Of a stretch of DNA of 64,000 bases, positions 33,409 through 43,700 are shown piece by piece. How positions within the stretch are numbered: the stretch's first letter is position 1; each line of letters begins with the position of its first letter. The translations under genes and the position numbers were made by a program. This stretch comes from Thermococcus sp. (GTDB taxonomy: Archaea > Methanobacteriota_B > Thermococci > Thermococcales > Thermococcaceae), in NCBI RefSeq assembly GCF_015523185.1, contig NZ_WAKV01000035.1:1-64000 (forward strand), read 5' to 3'. The notes under the pieces were generated by a model. The model was not told where the DNA came from. It ran no database searches and was given only the letters and a program-made list of their open reading frames with translations.

Positions 33409-36400
33409 GCTTGATTCTAATGGTAACGTGAAATGGCAGAAAACCTACGGAGGAGAGTATGGTGATGTGGCTACCGCGGTTGCCATCGCTCCTAACGGGG
33501 ACATCATCGTGGCTGGATTAACTTACAGCTTCGGCGCTGGTTATTATGGTAATGTTTGGATTCTCAGGCTTCCGCCCGATGGGGTTTTGCCCGGTTGCAA
33601 CTTCTGCAGTGATTCGAACGCTCAGGTAAGCAACACCGACGCCAGTATGGAAAACACTGACGCCACCGTGGAAAACACCCACGTAACGCCTCAACCATCA
33701 GACGCCACTGTAAAACCAGCAAACTTAGAGGTCGAAACTCAATATTCTTATCCCGAAAGGGCAAAGTCAGTGCTTGACAAAGCGAAGTCAACGATTTCAG
33801 AGTATAAATCCGAGGGAATAATTCTAACTCCAGCCGAGAACTTACTTAACGAGGCCGAGAAGGCTTTCAACTCAGGAGACTACGAGAAGGCTTACGATTA
33901 TGCGAGCCAAGCAATCCAAAAGGCCGAGGAAATCAAAAGCCAGTATGAGAGGGCCAAACCTGAAGTTGAAAAAGCCAAAAAACTCGCCTCTGAAGCGGGC
34001 CTCACCGTAAACCCCCTCCTGAGCGTTTTCAACTCAGGAGACTACGAGAGAGCTTATAAAATGGCCATCGACGCTCAGAAGGCGGTGGAGGCTATAAAAA
34101 CTGCCGAGGGCTTCCTCTCGCCTATTGGAGATGCCAGAAAGGCCTTCGAAAAGGGCGACTACGTCAGAGCCTACCAGCTCGCAATAGAGGCCGAAAAGAA
34201 AAGGGATCTCTACCAGAAGCTATTCGCCCTGGGAGTTGCCCTTGCAGTTGCAGTAACCGGCAGTTCGGCCTATGTGACCCACAGGAAGAGGAGGGAGCGC
34301 GAGAGGAAGCTTGGGGAACTGAACGCCCTCCTCAGGAAGGCCGAGAAAGCCCCCCTCCTTGAGAGAATCAAAATCCTGAAGGAGGCCGAAAAAATTGCCG
34401 TAACTTTGGGTTCGGATGCCCTTCCAAGGGTTAGGAAGCTACTCTCCTCCGCCGTCAACGAAGCCACCGAGACCTACCAAGGCATCATCAACGACTTCAC
34501 CTCCGCCCTTGAGAACCTCGACGTCAAAACCGCTGAGGCGAAGCTGGAAGAAGCTAAAGCCTACGCCGAGGCCCTCGGCAAAGCTAAGGACATCGAGGAG
34601 AGGAAAAAGCTCCTCGAACGCATGAAGAAGGAGCGGAGGAGCCTTATGAAAGCGGAGAAGCTCGTGGAAAATGGAAACCTTGCGGAAGCCGCGAGGCTTC
34701 TCGTTCCCCTCCAGTCATCTCCAATCTCTGGAATCAGGGAGGGGGCAAAACAACTCCTTGAAAGAATAGAGAGGCAGATGGAGGAAACGGTTGCGCGTGG
34801 TGATTCCCTGCTGGCTTCGGGGGACTACACGGGCACGATAAGAACCTACGAGTCCGTCCTGCCAATAGCCGAGGCCCTTGGAAAAGGCGAGTTTCTCAGG
34901 TCCAAGATAGAGGGCTCAAGGAGAACCCTCGACGAACTGAAGAAAAGGGAGAGCCTCAAAAAGATTCTCGGGGAAATCACCTCCGCCGTTTCAAGGAGGG
35001 ACTACTCCCCACTCGGTGAACTCCTGAAGGAGGCCGAGAAGCTGGCTAAGGAAATAGGCGAGGAGGGCAAGGTGAAGGCCCTCAGGGAGGAGCTCTCCAC
35101 GAGGCTCGACAACCTGCTCTCAAGGGGTGAGGAGCTGGAACTCGGAGGGGACTACGCCGGGGCGTTATCTGCGTACACCGAGGCTCTCTCTTTAGCCGAG
35201 GCCCTCGGAAGGAAAACGAACCGCATAAAGAAGGCCATCTCCCGCATAGAGGAGGAGCAGAAGAGGGGCCTCCTCAAGAGGAGCATTAAGCTCGACGTTC
35301 CAACGGAGATGCCCCACAAGGCCGAGACTGAAGTGTCTATAATCGTCACCAACCGCTTTTCCAGCGACCTGGCACTTACCGTTGACCTCTCCGAAAACAG
35401 GGACTACTTCGAGCTGAGCGAGGAGAAAATAGAGTTCCCGCGGGTTAAGCCGGGCAAGACGATAGGCGAGAGCGTGACCGTAAAGCCGAAGTTCATCGGC
35501 GACTTCGACTTCACTGTCAAGATAGACTCCAACTTCGGCTCCATTGAGAGCAGGATTCCCGTGAAGGTCACGAAAACCGCCAGAATGGCAGGGGGAACGC
35601 CAACTCCCGTAACGTCAACGCCTATCCTCAACCCCGTGGAGGCTCTCCAGGAGCTCTACTCCGACTTCCAGTACATCGGTGAGGGTGGTTTTGCGAGGGT
35701 TTACAAAGCTAAAAGGAAGGACGGGAAGGTCGTGGCTTTAAAGCTCCCCAAGACCCTCGACCCGGCCGTTGGAAAGGCCTTCATAAGGGAGATAACCAAC
35801 TGGCTCCACTTAAAGCATCCGAACATCGTCGAACTCTACGACGTCAACGTCCTCCCTGTTCCCTATCTGGAAATGGAGTACTGCGAAAGCTCCCTCGCGA
35901 GACTCCAAAAGCCCCTGCCGGTAGATGAAGCAGCTCTCATCGTCTTCAACATCGCTGAAGGCTTAAAGTATGCTCATTCCAAAGGCATAATCCACCGCGA
36001 TTTGAAACCGAGCAATGTCCTCCTCAAGAATGGACTCCCGAAGATTTCCAACTGGGGATTGAGCAAAGTCCTTGAGGAGAGCATGAGCGCGACTACAACG
36101 GCTTCGTTCACGCCCTTCTACGCTGCACCGGAGCAGATTGACCGCAAATATGGAAGAACCGATGAGAGGACGGACATCTGGCAGTTGGGAGTTATCTTCT
36201 ACGAACTCGTGACCGGAAGGCTACCTTTCGAAGGCTCTCTGAGTCAGGTTATGATGGGTATCCTGAGGGACGAGCCGATACCGCCGAGCCAGCTCAATCC
36301 AGAGGCAAAGAAGGTTGAGCCGATTATCATGAAGATGCTTGCCAAGAGGAAGGAGGAGCGCTACCAGTCGATTGATGAACTCCAGAAAGACCTGGCAAGA

Positions 36401-36703
36401 ATCCTGAACATGACCTACTCAGAAAGCCTGAGGGAGAGCAAGACCCTCGGCGACGTTAGGAGGGCCACCTATTACCTCACGGAGCTACTCCTCATAAACA
36501 TGAAGACCAACAACATCGGAGAAGCCTACAAGTACGCGAGCGATTTAAGATTCTACGCCAAAGGCGAGCTAAAGGAGGGAGTAGAAAAACTCGCGGAGCA
36601 ACTAAAACTCCGCCTTGAAGAAGGCCTCAAAATACCACCCGAACTCATAGAAAAAGCCGAAATAATAGTGCACAAAATCAGGGTGGGCATGACGAAGCCC
36701 TGA
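33332..36703 (+). pseudogene. Main part of membrane Ser/Thr kinase 1 (frameshifted, NWG in place of DFG)
   Basis: In order this part encodes a third propeller repeat (WQKTYGGEYGDVATAVAI), an extracellular helical region with repeated GDYEKAY motifs, and a membrane helix (LFALGVALAVAVTGSSAYV, about 34225-34280). Cytosolic TPR-like helices, an immunoglobulin-like beta domain (about 35280-35590) and a Hanks kinase domain (35670-36400) follow. The kinase has GEGGFARVYKAK, ALKLPK, IIHRDLKPSNVLL and YAAPEQ. The metal-binding DFG position reads SNWGLSK, with Asn for Asp, which normally destroys catalysis. The C-terminus carries a helical module shared with the other three kinases. With the 5' frameshift this looks like a decaying paralog or a pseudokinase. 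Confidence 0.8.
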
Positions 36704-36704
36704 C

Positions 36705-36722
36705 CTTTCCCTTTTCTTTTGC
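36705..36722 (+). terminator. T/C-rich transcription terminator after kinase 1
   Basis: CCTTTCCCTTTTCTTTT directly follows the kinase 1 stop codon. Oligo-T tracts without a hairpin are the usual archaeal terminators. A new TATA box follows 90 nt later, consistent with a break between transcription units. Confidence 0.45.
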
Positions 36723-36808
36723 CAGCCGGTCCGGGGTGACTCCGATGGCCGGTTCCGACGGACGGGATTTTCCTGAACGTCAATATAAGGCTATTATCCA
36801 AAATGGAG

Positions 36809-36825
36809 AAAACTTTAAATAGGAA
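36809..36825 (+). promoter_or_regulatory. TATA box of the 36.85-40.7 kb operon
   Basis: ACTTTAAATAGGAAAA lies about 30-40 nt before ATG 36854. It is the only good TATA box before the five tightly spaced genes up to 40709, so it probably drives all of them. Confidence 0.5.
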
Positions 36826-36853
36826 AAATACCAAACAAAGCTGAGTGGTGTGT

Positions 36854-37369
36854 ATGGGATACATAATCTTCGTCGGCTACGATACTGACGCCGAGAGAAA
36901 GCGCATCGACTACCTTCTTGAAAAGTGGTCGGGCAGGGCCGTCATCAAAAAACCCAGGGGAACGGTGATTCACATTGAAACTGAGGAGCTGAGTGAGTTT
37001 CTGGAGGAGCTCTTCTCGAAGCTTGAGGGGGACGTTGAGGAGAAGGTCGAAATCTATGAGGCAAAGCCCGTAAGGAGGAAAGTTGAAACGAGGCGAAGGA
37101 AGCTTGAGTACTCTATTCCGGAGGAAAAAAAGGTCGTGGAGCGATTTGTGGAGTACCTGATGTCCAAGCTGAACGCGAGTTTTGCCGGAGCCGATGCACT
37201 TGCAAAGGTTTACAGCGCCTACACGAGAAAGGGTAGGGCCACGATAAAGGTCATCGTACTCGGCAATGGCACCTCACGCGTGCTCTTTGAAGTTGAGGGT
37301 TTTGGGGAGGCCGTGGATTTTCTGGCCGAAAAAATTGATGAGGAACTCAAACTCTTCGCGGGTGGTTGA
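36854..37369 (+). CDS. Uncharacterised 171-residue protein upstream of a coiled-coil protein
   Basis: I do not recognise a family. The N-terminus MGYIIFVGYDTDAERKRID and the following beta/alpha pattern suggest a small mixed domain (about 1-75). A basic linker (RRKVETRRRKLEY) follows, and a second alpha/beta domain has ATIKVIVLGNGTSRVLFEVEG. It has no signal peptide or membrane segment. ATG 36854 is preferred over GTG 36845. The stop is 1 nt before the next start codon, so it is translated together with the coiled-coil protein and is probably its partner. Confidence 0.7.
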   Translation: MGYIIFVGYDTDAERKRIDYLLEKWSGRAVIKKPRGTVIHIETEELSEFLEELFSKLEGDVEEKVEIYEAKPVRRKVETRRRKLEYSIPEEKKVVERFVEYLMSKLNASFAGADALAKVYSAYTRKGRATIKVIVLGNGTSRVLFEVEGFGEAVDFLAEKIDEELKLFAGG

Positions 37370-37370
37370 T

Positions 37371-39218
37371 ATGGGGCTGTTTGAAGAAGGAAAAACGGAC
37401 TGCGTTAAAGAGCTTTTAAAGCCCGCCGAACGGGTCTTGAAGCAGGGCCTTGACGTCCAGGTGGAGAGCTTTGAGAGAAGAGAAAAGCTGTGGAACCGGA
37501 TTATGGACAACTACGACCGCTACCTCGACGGGGAATGTGGGGACTTTCTCAGGGATTTGGACATGCACTTCAGGAGCAAGTTTGAAGGGGCTCTGGCAAT
37601 ACTCGCCTGGAGCTTCTGGAGGAACGGCGAAACTTACTTGCCAGCAAGCAGACGCTACAGGGATAGGGAACTTGAGGCCGTTGAGAGAATCCTGCGCTAC
37701 AACGTCTTCGAGATATACTCCAAGGAAGACGTTATGAAAAAAATAATGCACAGAGACAGCAACGTTCTCAATCTCCTGCGGGACTACTATCATGGCGTTG
37801 ACAGGTGGATTGAAGACGTTTTAGCCGACCCCGAGATAAAGCTCCCCCTTAGAAACTTCCTGAAGGGCAAGTGGGACTCCTACAAGGGCAAAGTGAACGA
37901 GGCAATAAGTGAGGCAACCCTCCGTTTCGACTGGTTCAGGGACATTCTCACGCGTGTTGAAGAGGAGGAAGGGGCGATAGAGAGAACATACAAGAAACAG
38001 CTCAAGCGCAAGGAGGAGGAGATAGAAGAGCTTCGGAGCTCCATAGAGGAGTTGATTGAAGACTTCGAAAGGGAACGCGAGGAGATAGCCAGACGTATTG
38101 AAAAAGCCAAGGAAGAGGAAATAGAGAGACTCAGACGGGAAAAGGAAGAGCTTCAAAGAAAATTCGAAGAGGAGAGAGCAAGGCTCGTTGAGGAGATAAG
38201 CCGGATGAAAGATGAGGAACTACAGCGGAAACTAAGGGAGGAACTCGAAAAAGCTGAGAGGCAGATGATGAGCCAGATTGAGGCCATGGAAAAGGAGATA
38301 CGGAGAAAAGAGCTTCAGCTGAGACAGAAGGAGATGGAACTCAGGCGGAAGGAACTCGAAATCCAGAGGAAGGAAGATGAGGTTTCAAAGAAAATCCGTG
38401 AGGTAATGGAGCTTACGGGTAAGGTCGAGAAGGGTTCACGTTTCGTCAGAAGGGACGAGGCCAAGATAATGGAAATGAACTTCATGGGCAGAATGAAGAG
38501 CAAGTTCAAGGACGAGGTTAAGCTCCTTGGAAAGACCTTCAAGGTGGAGGCCGTAAAAGAGATTGGTACCTTCGACAAGTCAAAGTTCGAGAACAAACTG
38601 AGCGACCGCGATTTGAAAAACGTCCCCGACAACAGGGTTCTGGAAGTAAAGCTCAAAGAAAAGAAGCTCTTCGGAAAGAAGGAAGAACTGACCGTGAAGG
38701 CCATTTTCTACGGAAGGCCCGAGCGTTACGCGGAGATTGGCTTCGACACCGACCCCCTTGAGCTGGCCGATGTAAACGCACTCCTCGTTGATGCGAGGGA
38801 GGAAGCGAAAAGCGGAAGAATAGTCCTTCTCGTTGCATCTCCCACTGGATTCGAGAAGAGAATAGCTAACTACGTTAACTCCGCCGACTTCCACAGGAAC
38901 TTCATATCCGAGAACATTTCTCTGGCATTGCTCGACCTTGAGAGCGGTGAGCTGAGCTACAATCCCCACGACGAATACGCCAGGGCCTTCGAACCCTTCC
39001 TGAGGCTTGAGAGGGATAAGGAGCTCCTCGCCAAGGTCAAGGACTTCCTTGAGGAGAGAATGAATGCAAAGGGCTACGTCAGGCTTGAAGAGGCGGTTGA
39101 GCACTTCGCCGAGGATCTCGTGAAGAGGGCCTTCCAAGAGCTCGCCAAGGAGAAAGGCTACATAACGAAGTTCATCGAAGGCGTTGGCTACGTCCTTGTA
39201 AAGGAGGGCTTCCTCTGA
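37371..39218 (+). CDS. Long coiled-coil protein with C-terminal globular domain
   Basis: This 615-residue cytosolic protein has three parts. Residues 1 to about 190 are helical with many aromatic residues (ALAILAWSFWRNGE). Residues about 205-350 form a continuous charged coiled coil rich in E, K and R. The C-terminal part has a beta-rich section, then RIVLLVASPTGFEKRIANYV and ENISLALLDLESGELSYN, which look like a Rossmann-like or nuclease-like fold. A winged-helix-like end (YVRLEEAVEHFAEDLVKRAF) finishes the protein. No catalytic motif can be named. ATG 37371 follows GGTGGTTGAT. It may be a scaffold for the kinase/ESCRT-like neighbours. Confidence 0.72.
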   Translation: MGLFEEGKTDCVKELLKPAERVLKQGLDVQVESFERREKLWNRIMDNYDRYLDGECGDFLRDLDMHFRSKFEGALAILAWSFWRNGETYLPASRRYRDRELEAVERILRYNVFEIYSKEDVMKKIMHRDSNVLNLLRDYYHGVDRWIEDVLADPEIKLPLRNFLKGKWDSYKGKVNEAISEATLRFDWFRDILTRVEEEEGAIERTYKKQLKRKEEEIEELRSSIEELIEDFEREREEIARRIEKAKEEEIERLRREKEELQRKFEEERARLVEEISRMKDEELQRKLREELEKAERQMMSQIEAMEKEIRRKELQLRQKEMELRRKELEIQRKEDEVSKKIREVMELTGKVEKGSRFVRRDEAKIMEMNFMGRMKSKFKDEVKLLGKTFKVEAVKEIGTFDKSKFENKLSDRDLKNVPDNRVLEVKLKEKKLFGKKEELTVKAIFYGRPERYAEIGFDTDPLELADVNALLVDAREEAKSGRIVLLVASPTGFEKRIANYVNSADFHRNFISENISLALLDLESGELSYNPHDEYARAFEPFLRLERDKELLAKVKDFLEERMNAKGYVRLEEAVEHFAEDLVKRAFQELAKEKGYITKFIEGVGYVLVKEGFL

Positions 39219-39232
39219 GGTGGTGAGGTACC

Positions 39233-39451
39233 TTGAGAAGGGAGGAGATTGAGGAGAAGCTCGGCCTTGAGGTTGACGTTAGAGCTTTAAACGACGCTCC
39301 CCCTGCCTTTAGGTACAGGGCGATTAAAGGGGAGCTCTTAATCGACAGAAACCCCGAGCTGAGGCTCAGGTTCATTGAGGAAACCGTTTGGGAGTACCTT
39401 GACTTCGAGCCGATAGAGAGGCGCATGAGGAAGGAACTCCTCGCCGGGTGA
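39233..39451 (+). pseudogene. Truncated minimal nucleotidyltransferase (MNT) relic
   Basis: The 72 residues LGLEVDVRALNDAPPAFRYRAIKGELLI...EETVWEYLDFEPIERRM match the C-terminal half of MNT proteins, the antitoxin partners of HEPN toxins. The N-terminal half with the GSRARG and DLD catalytic motifs is missing, and an in-frame TGA at 39224-39226 lies just before the TTG start. A GGTGGTGAGG site does precede TTG 39233, so a small protein may still be made. No HEPN toxin is next to it. It is most likely a leftover, but a repurposed small domain is possible. Confidence 0.6.
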
Positions 39452-39501
39452 ACCTTTCGTTGTTTCCGACGGGAAATGCACGCTCACTGGAGGTGTTGAG
39501 A

Positions 39502-40101
39502 ATGGGAATCCGCGATATCTTCGGAAAAAAGAACACCATCGAAAAGCTCTCCCTGAGGGAACTTCAGGCGGAGGAGATAAGGCTTAGAAACAGGCTTGAG
39601 CGCCTCAAAAAGGACATCAACCGGATTGAGAAAAAGAAGAAACAGCTCTTCCAGGAGGGAATAGGGGCGGACAAGCTCAAGAAGAAGATGCTCGCCCAGG
39701 AAATTAAGAGCCTTGACATGGAGCAGAAGCTCAAGCTCAAGGACTTCACCACGGCCCAGAAGCAGTATACCCTAATCAAGAACATGATAATCATCAAGAA
39801 GTACGAGAAGGAGCTCAGAAAGGTCGGAATATGGCAGAAGCTCAGCAGTGTGGAGCCCGAACAGCTTGAGCAGGCGCTCATCAAGATAAACCTCGATGGA
39901 AAAGAGTTCGACGAGATGGTCGAGGGACTCAACAGGGTCTTCGAGATGGAGGTGGCTGAGTTCGAGGAAAGCGAGGATCAGACTGAAAGGGAGCTTATGA
40001 AGGCCTGGAGCCAGGTTGAGGCAGGAGAGGCCGACGTTGAAGAAGTAACCGACAAGGTCGTTTCCATAGACAAGAGGCTTGAGGAGGAAGAGGAGCTATG
40101 A
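39502..40101 (+). CDS. ESCRT-III/Snf7-like helical protein 1
   Basis: This 199-residue cytosolic protein is almost entirely helical. It starts with a short basic-hydrophobic segment (MGIRDIFGKKN), like the membrane-contact start of Snf7 (SLFG) or PspA/Vipp1. Long basic helices follow (LRELQAEEIRLRNRLERLKKD, then a second helix from AQEIKSLDMEQ), and the C-terminal half is acidic. This basic-to-acidic layout is that of ESCRT-III. The end IDKRLEEEEEL contains the R-L pair seen in MIT-interacting (MIM1) tails. ATG 39502 is preferred over 39448 because GGAGGTG is correctly spaced. It overlaps the next paralog by 4 nt. The family assignment is from pattern, not alignment. Confidence 0.6.
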   Translation: MGIRDIFGKKNTIEKLSLRELQAEEIRLRNRLERLKKDINRIEKKKKQLFQEGIGADKLKKKMLAQEIKSLDMEQKLKLKDFTTAQKQYTLIKNMIIIKKYEKELRKVGIWQKLSSVEPEQLEQALIKINLDGKEFDEMVEGLNRVFEMEVAEFEESEDQTERELMKAWSQVEAGEADVEEVTDKVVSIDKRLEEEEEL

Positions 40102-40709
40102 GCTTCTTCTCCAGATTTTTTGGAAAGAAGAATCCCCTCGACATACCCCTCAATAAGCTCAACGAGAGCAGAATCAAGCTTGAGGTCCAGATACAGAAGA
40201 TAGAAAACGAGATAGCGGGCATAGACAGGGAGATAGCTCTGCTCTTCGAGAGGGCGAAGAAAGCGAGAAGCAAGAGCGAGGAGCTCACCATAGCGACGAA
40301 GATAAAGACGCTGAACCAGCGCAAGAAGAACCTCCAGGCGACCCACTCCCAGCTCAACAAACAGTTAATGCTCATAAGCAACCTTTTGATAATCAAGGAG
40401 AACGAGGCGATTCTGAAGGAAACGCCGACGTGGAACATGCTTCGCAACATGTCGCCGGAGGAACTTGAGAGAAACCTGGCAAACGTACAGCTCGACGCCC
40501 AGAACTTCAGCGAGAACCTTAACAGAATGCTGGGCATAACCGACCAGACGCTCAATGCAGGCGTGGATTTCGAGGAGGACGAGGAGTTAGCGGAGATAAT
40601 GAAGACTATCCACGCGGTCAAGGAGGGCGAGCTTGAGCCAGAAGTTGCCGCTGAAAAAGTGACGGGCGAGGAGAAGGAGAAGAAAAAGGAGTGGCTGGAG
40701 GTGGTTTGA
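40098..40709 (+). CDS. ESCRT-III/Snf7-like helical protein 2
   Basis: This 203-residue paralog of the preceding protein begins MSFFSRFFGKKNPLD, an aromatic, basic segment well suited to insert into a membrane face. Helices LNESRIKLEVQIQKIENEI and ATIKIKTLNQRKKNLQATH-like stretches form the long hairpin expected of ESCRT-III. The C-terminal third is acidic and ends with a Lys/Glu tail and EWLEVV. Both proteins share the order hairpin, short linker, then an acidic tail. Its ATG overlaps the previous stop (ATGA), so the pair is co-translated and may co-polymerise. No MIM1-like R-L tail is visible here. Confidence 0.6.
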   Translation: MSFFSRFFGKKNPLDIPLNKLNESRIKLEVQIQKIENEIAGIDREIALLFERAKKARSKSEELTIATKIKTLNQRKKNLQATHSQLNKQLMLISNLLIIKENEAILKETPTWNMLRNMSPEELERNLANVQLDAQNFSENLNRMLGITDQTLNAGVDFEEDEELAEIMKTIHAVKEGELEPEVAAEKVTGEEKEKKKEWLEVV

Positions 40710-40775
40710 TTTTTCTACCACTAAATCATTTGCTTTGAGTCATGCCAGAGATTGGTCTCTATTGGGGGCGATAGT

Positions 40776-43700
40776 ATGAAAAAATCCCTTGCATTCGTGA
40801 TAGTGTTATTGGTAGTCTCCGCCATAGTTATGGATCTAAACTGGAGGGGACTTGTTAGCGCTTCAACCGGTGCTCTTATATTTTTTGATGATTTTAATTC
40901 TGGAGACTACTCTAACAATTGGATTGCTGGAAACGTATCACTTCATTATCCATCCAGAACAACAGTAGTCATAACCCCAATAGTAGATGCTTGGAAGGAG
41001 TATGGAGGATACCTAATAGGTACTGATGGGATAAACCCCGAAACAGGAGAACCAGCTGGAGGAGACTGGATTTACATATATGCCAAATTTAAAATACCAA
41101 CTAGGGGCATCATCATAACTGCCAGGGTTAAACTTCAGGACGATTCAAATGCAGTCATCGCACTCATACCCGATGACCCAAAGAACAACACACACATTAT
41201 CGCCGGAGCTGATATAGTTGCATATCCGTCCAATAGCGGATGGTATGCCTTTTCTGGAAACGGGTATGAAGTTCATCGTACAGGAAATGTTGATGGGAGC
41301 GTTGTTAATGGTAAGTGGTACACGGTTAAGATTGTTATCCCGCCCAATGGATCACAGGTTAAAGTGTACGACGGTGACACTGGTGAGCTTAAGGTTGTTG
41401 ATGATTATTATACTGTTCCAAACACAACGGCGTATCTGGTGTTGGATGCTAGAGGAAGCTGGGGCAGTGGAGCAAATGTGACATTTGATTATGTCAAAGT
41501 TACATCACTAACGTCTGCTCCTTCATCCCCTGTCATATATAAAGATAAAATTCTTGAGATAAATCTCAGAGATTATAGCATACTCAAAATGTATGGTTAT
41601 GACTGGCTGAAGAACTATCCAGAACCAAAATTGCCCTACCTATGGATAGTCGTGACTTATGGACAGCCGGGTTATTACTCCAGCTTTAAAATAGGACAAT
41701 GGGAAAATGTAAAACTTGTTGAAAATAACAGTGAAAAAACTGTTTACCAGCTTTCAACGACCCTCCAAGGTCCCTCGGCACTGCCTTTTACACAGACAAT
41801 GACGTTTTACAGAAACAGTGGTCTGATAAAGATAGAGAGGTACAAAGTTCTCGACAATGGATGGGGAGTGGAGGACACTATAAATGGCATATCCCCCGGA
41901 GGGGACACAGCAAATGATTATATAGTCTCAAGTGAATTTAGTGAGCATCCAATAAACTACAGGGACACATTCTGTACAGGAACCGATTGGACAGCATGTC
42001 AGGAATATACTGCGGAGAGCCTTAAAGGATATCATGGGTACGTGTACTTAGCGGCATATGACAAACAGAAGAAACAAGGTTTTGCAATAATAGTTCCTAA
42101 AGAATATATCAAGGATACATACTCTGATATCAGATATTCAGTCCTTCGTGCGTTTTTTACAGAACCCACTACATACTGGAAAGCATGGCGCTGGTATATA
42201 TCTATCCAAACAGACTCTACAAAAAACGTTGTTTATTACTGGTATTTCTACAAGTTTACTAACGACCCAACAGCTCCAATTAAGAAACTAATTGACAGTG
42301 GAATGAACCCCCACGTTGCTAGAGAACTCACAGGAACATCGAGTTATCCCTCAACTCAAACATCAACAACTTCCTCGACCTCAACTAGCACCACAACAAC
42401 AAATACTCCCCCGGTAACAACAACGTCAACGGTTACAACTACTACAACTACCTCAACACTTGCTCCCATTGCTAACTCGGCTATAGACACTGCCAAGGAT
42501 ATTCTCTCAAAGGTGCCGAGCTCCGTGGACACGGGTGATGCCCAGACGATGCTCGATGAAGCTCAGAAGGCTTATGAAAACGGCGACTACGAGCTGGCTG
42601 AAAAGTTCGCCAAAACGGCACAGGCTTTAGCTGTAAAGGCTTACTACGACGACCTCAGGGCAAAGCTCCAAGTGAAAGAGAGCCAGGGTCAGGACGTTAG
42701 CGAGGCCTCCAATCTTCTCCAGCAGGCCTACAACGCCTACCAAAGGAAAGACTACACTGCGGCGCTTGAGATACTTACCAAGGCTGACCTTGTCCTCCAG
42801 GGCGTTCAACCGAAGGAAAACAGCCTGTTGAAGTATCTGCCAGTTCTGCTCGGATTGGTAGGACTGGTTGTCGTGGGCTTTGTGTATTCAAAAAGAAAGA
42901 AAGTCGAGGCCGAAAAGCTCAGGGCGGAGTTTGAAGCCAGCCTGAATTCCGGTGACAACATAGTCGAAAAGGACCCGTTCAGTGCCCTGGAGTACTATTC
43001 AAAGGCATTCTCGATGGCGAAGAGGCTCGGCGATTCCCACCTGGTAGCCAAGGCTCAGGAGAAGCTCAACACAGTTCGCGGCACGGTGACGGGAGAGATA
43101 AACTCCCTTATGGCGAAAGGCGATGAAGCTCTGAAGAACGGTGACTACGACAAGGCTTTAGCGTACTACCGTGAGGCCCTCAACCTCGCAGAAAAGCTCC
43201 ACGACGCGAAGAGAACCGAGGAAGCACGGGAAAAGATGGAGAGCGTCCACAAGGTGAGAAAGATAAGGGAACTCATCTCGGAAGGCGACGTTTTGATGGA
43301 ACAGGAGAGGTACTCCGAGGCCCTCAAGCGCTACCGTGAGGCACTGGAAATAGCCAAAGGGCTCGGGGATAGCTACTTCATCGAGCTCCTCAAGGGAAGG
43401 GCCTCAAGGGCGAACGAGATAGTTGAGAGGCTCAACGGCGAAGTTTCCTCGCTCGTGGCTTCCGCTGAGAGGGACATGATGGAAGAGGATTACGAGAGCG
43501 CCAGGGAGAAGCTTTCACAGGCCATCGTTCTCGCTGAGAAGATAGGCGGAACCGTTAGTGTTGAGGAGATAAAGGCGAAGCTTGAAGAAGCAAAGGCCAG
43601 AAACGAGCTCAACGAGAAGCTTAAGGCCGCGAGGGGAAGCGGGGACTACTCCAAAGCCGTTGCCCTTTACAGGGAGGCCCTAAAGCTTGCCCAGAGCATC

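Noticed and set aside
33110-33590. Direct DNA repeats as a mobile or CRISPR-like array
   Set aside because: The repeats are codon-aligned copies of extracellular propeller blades within the kinase 1 gene.
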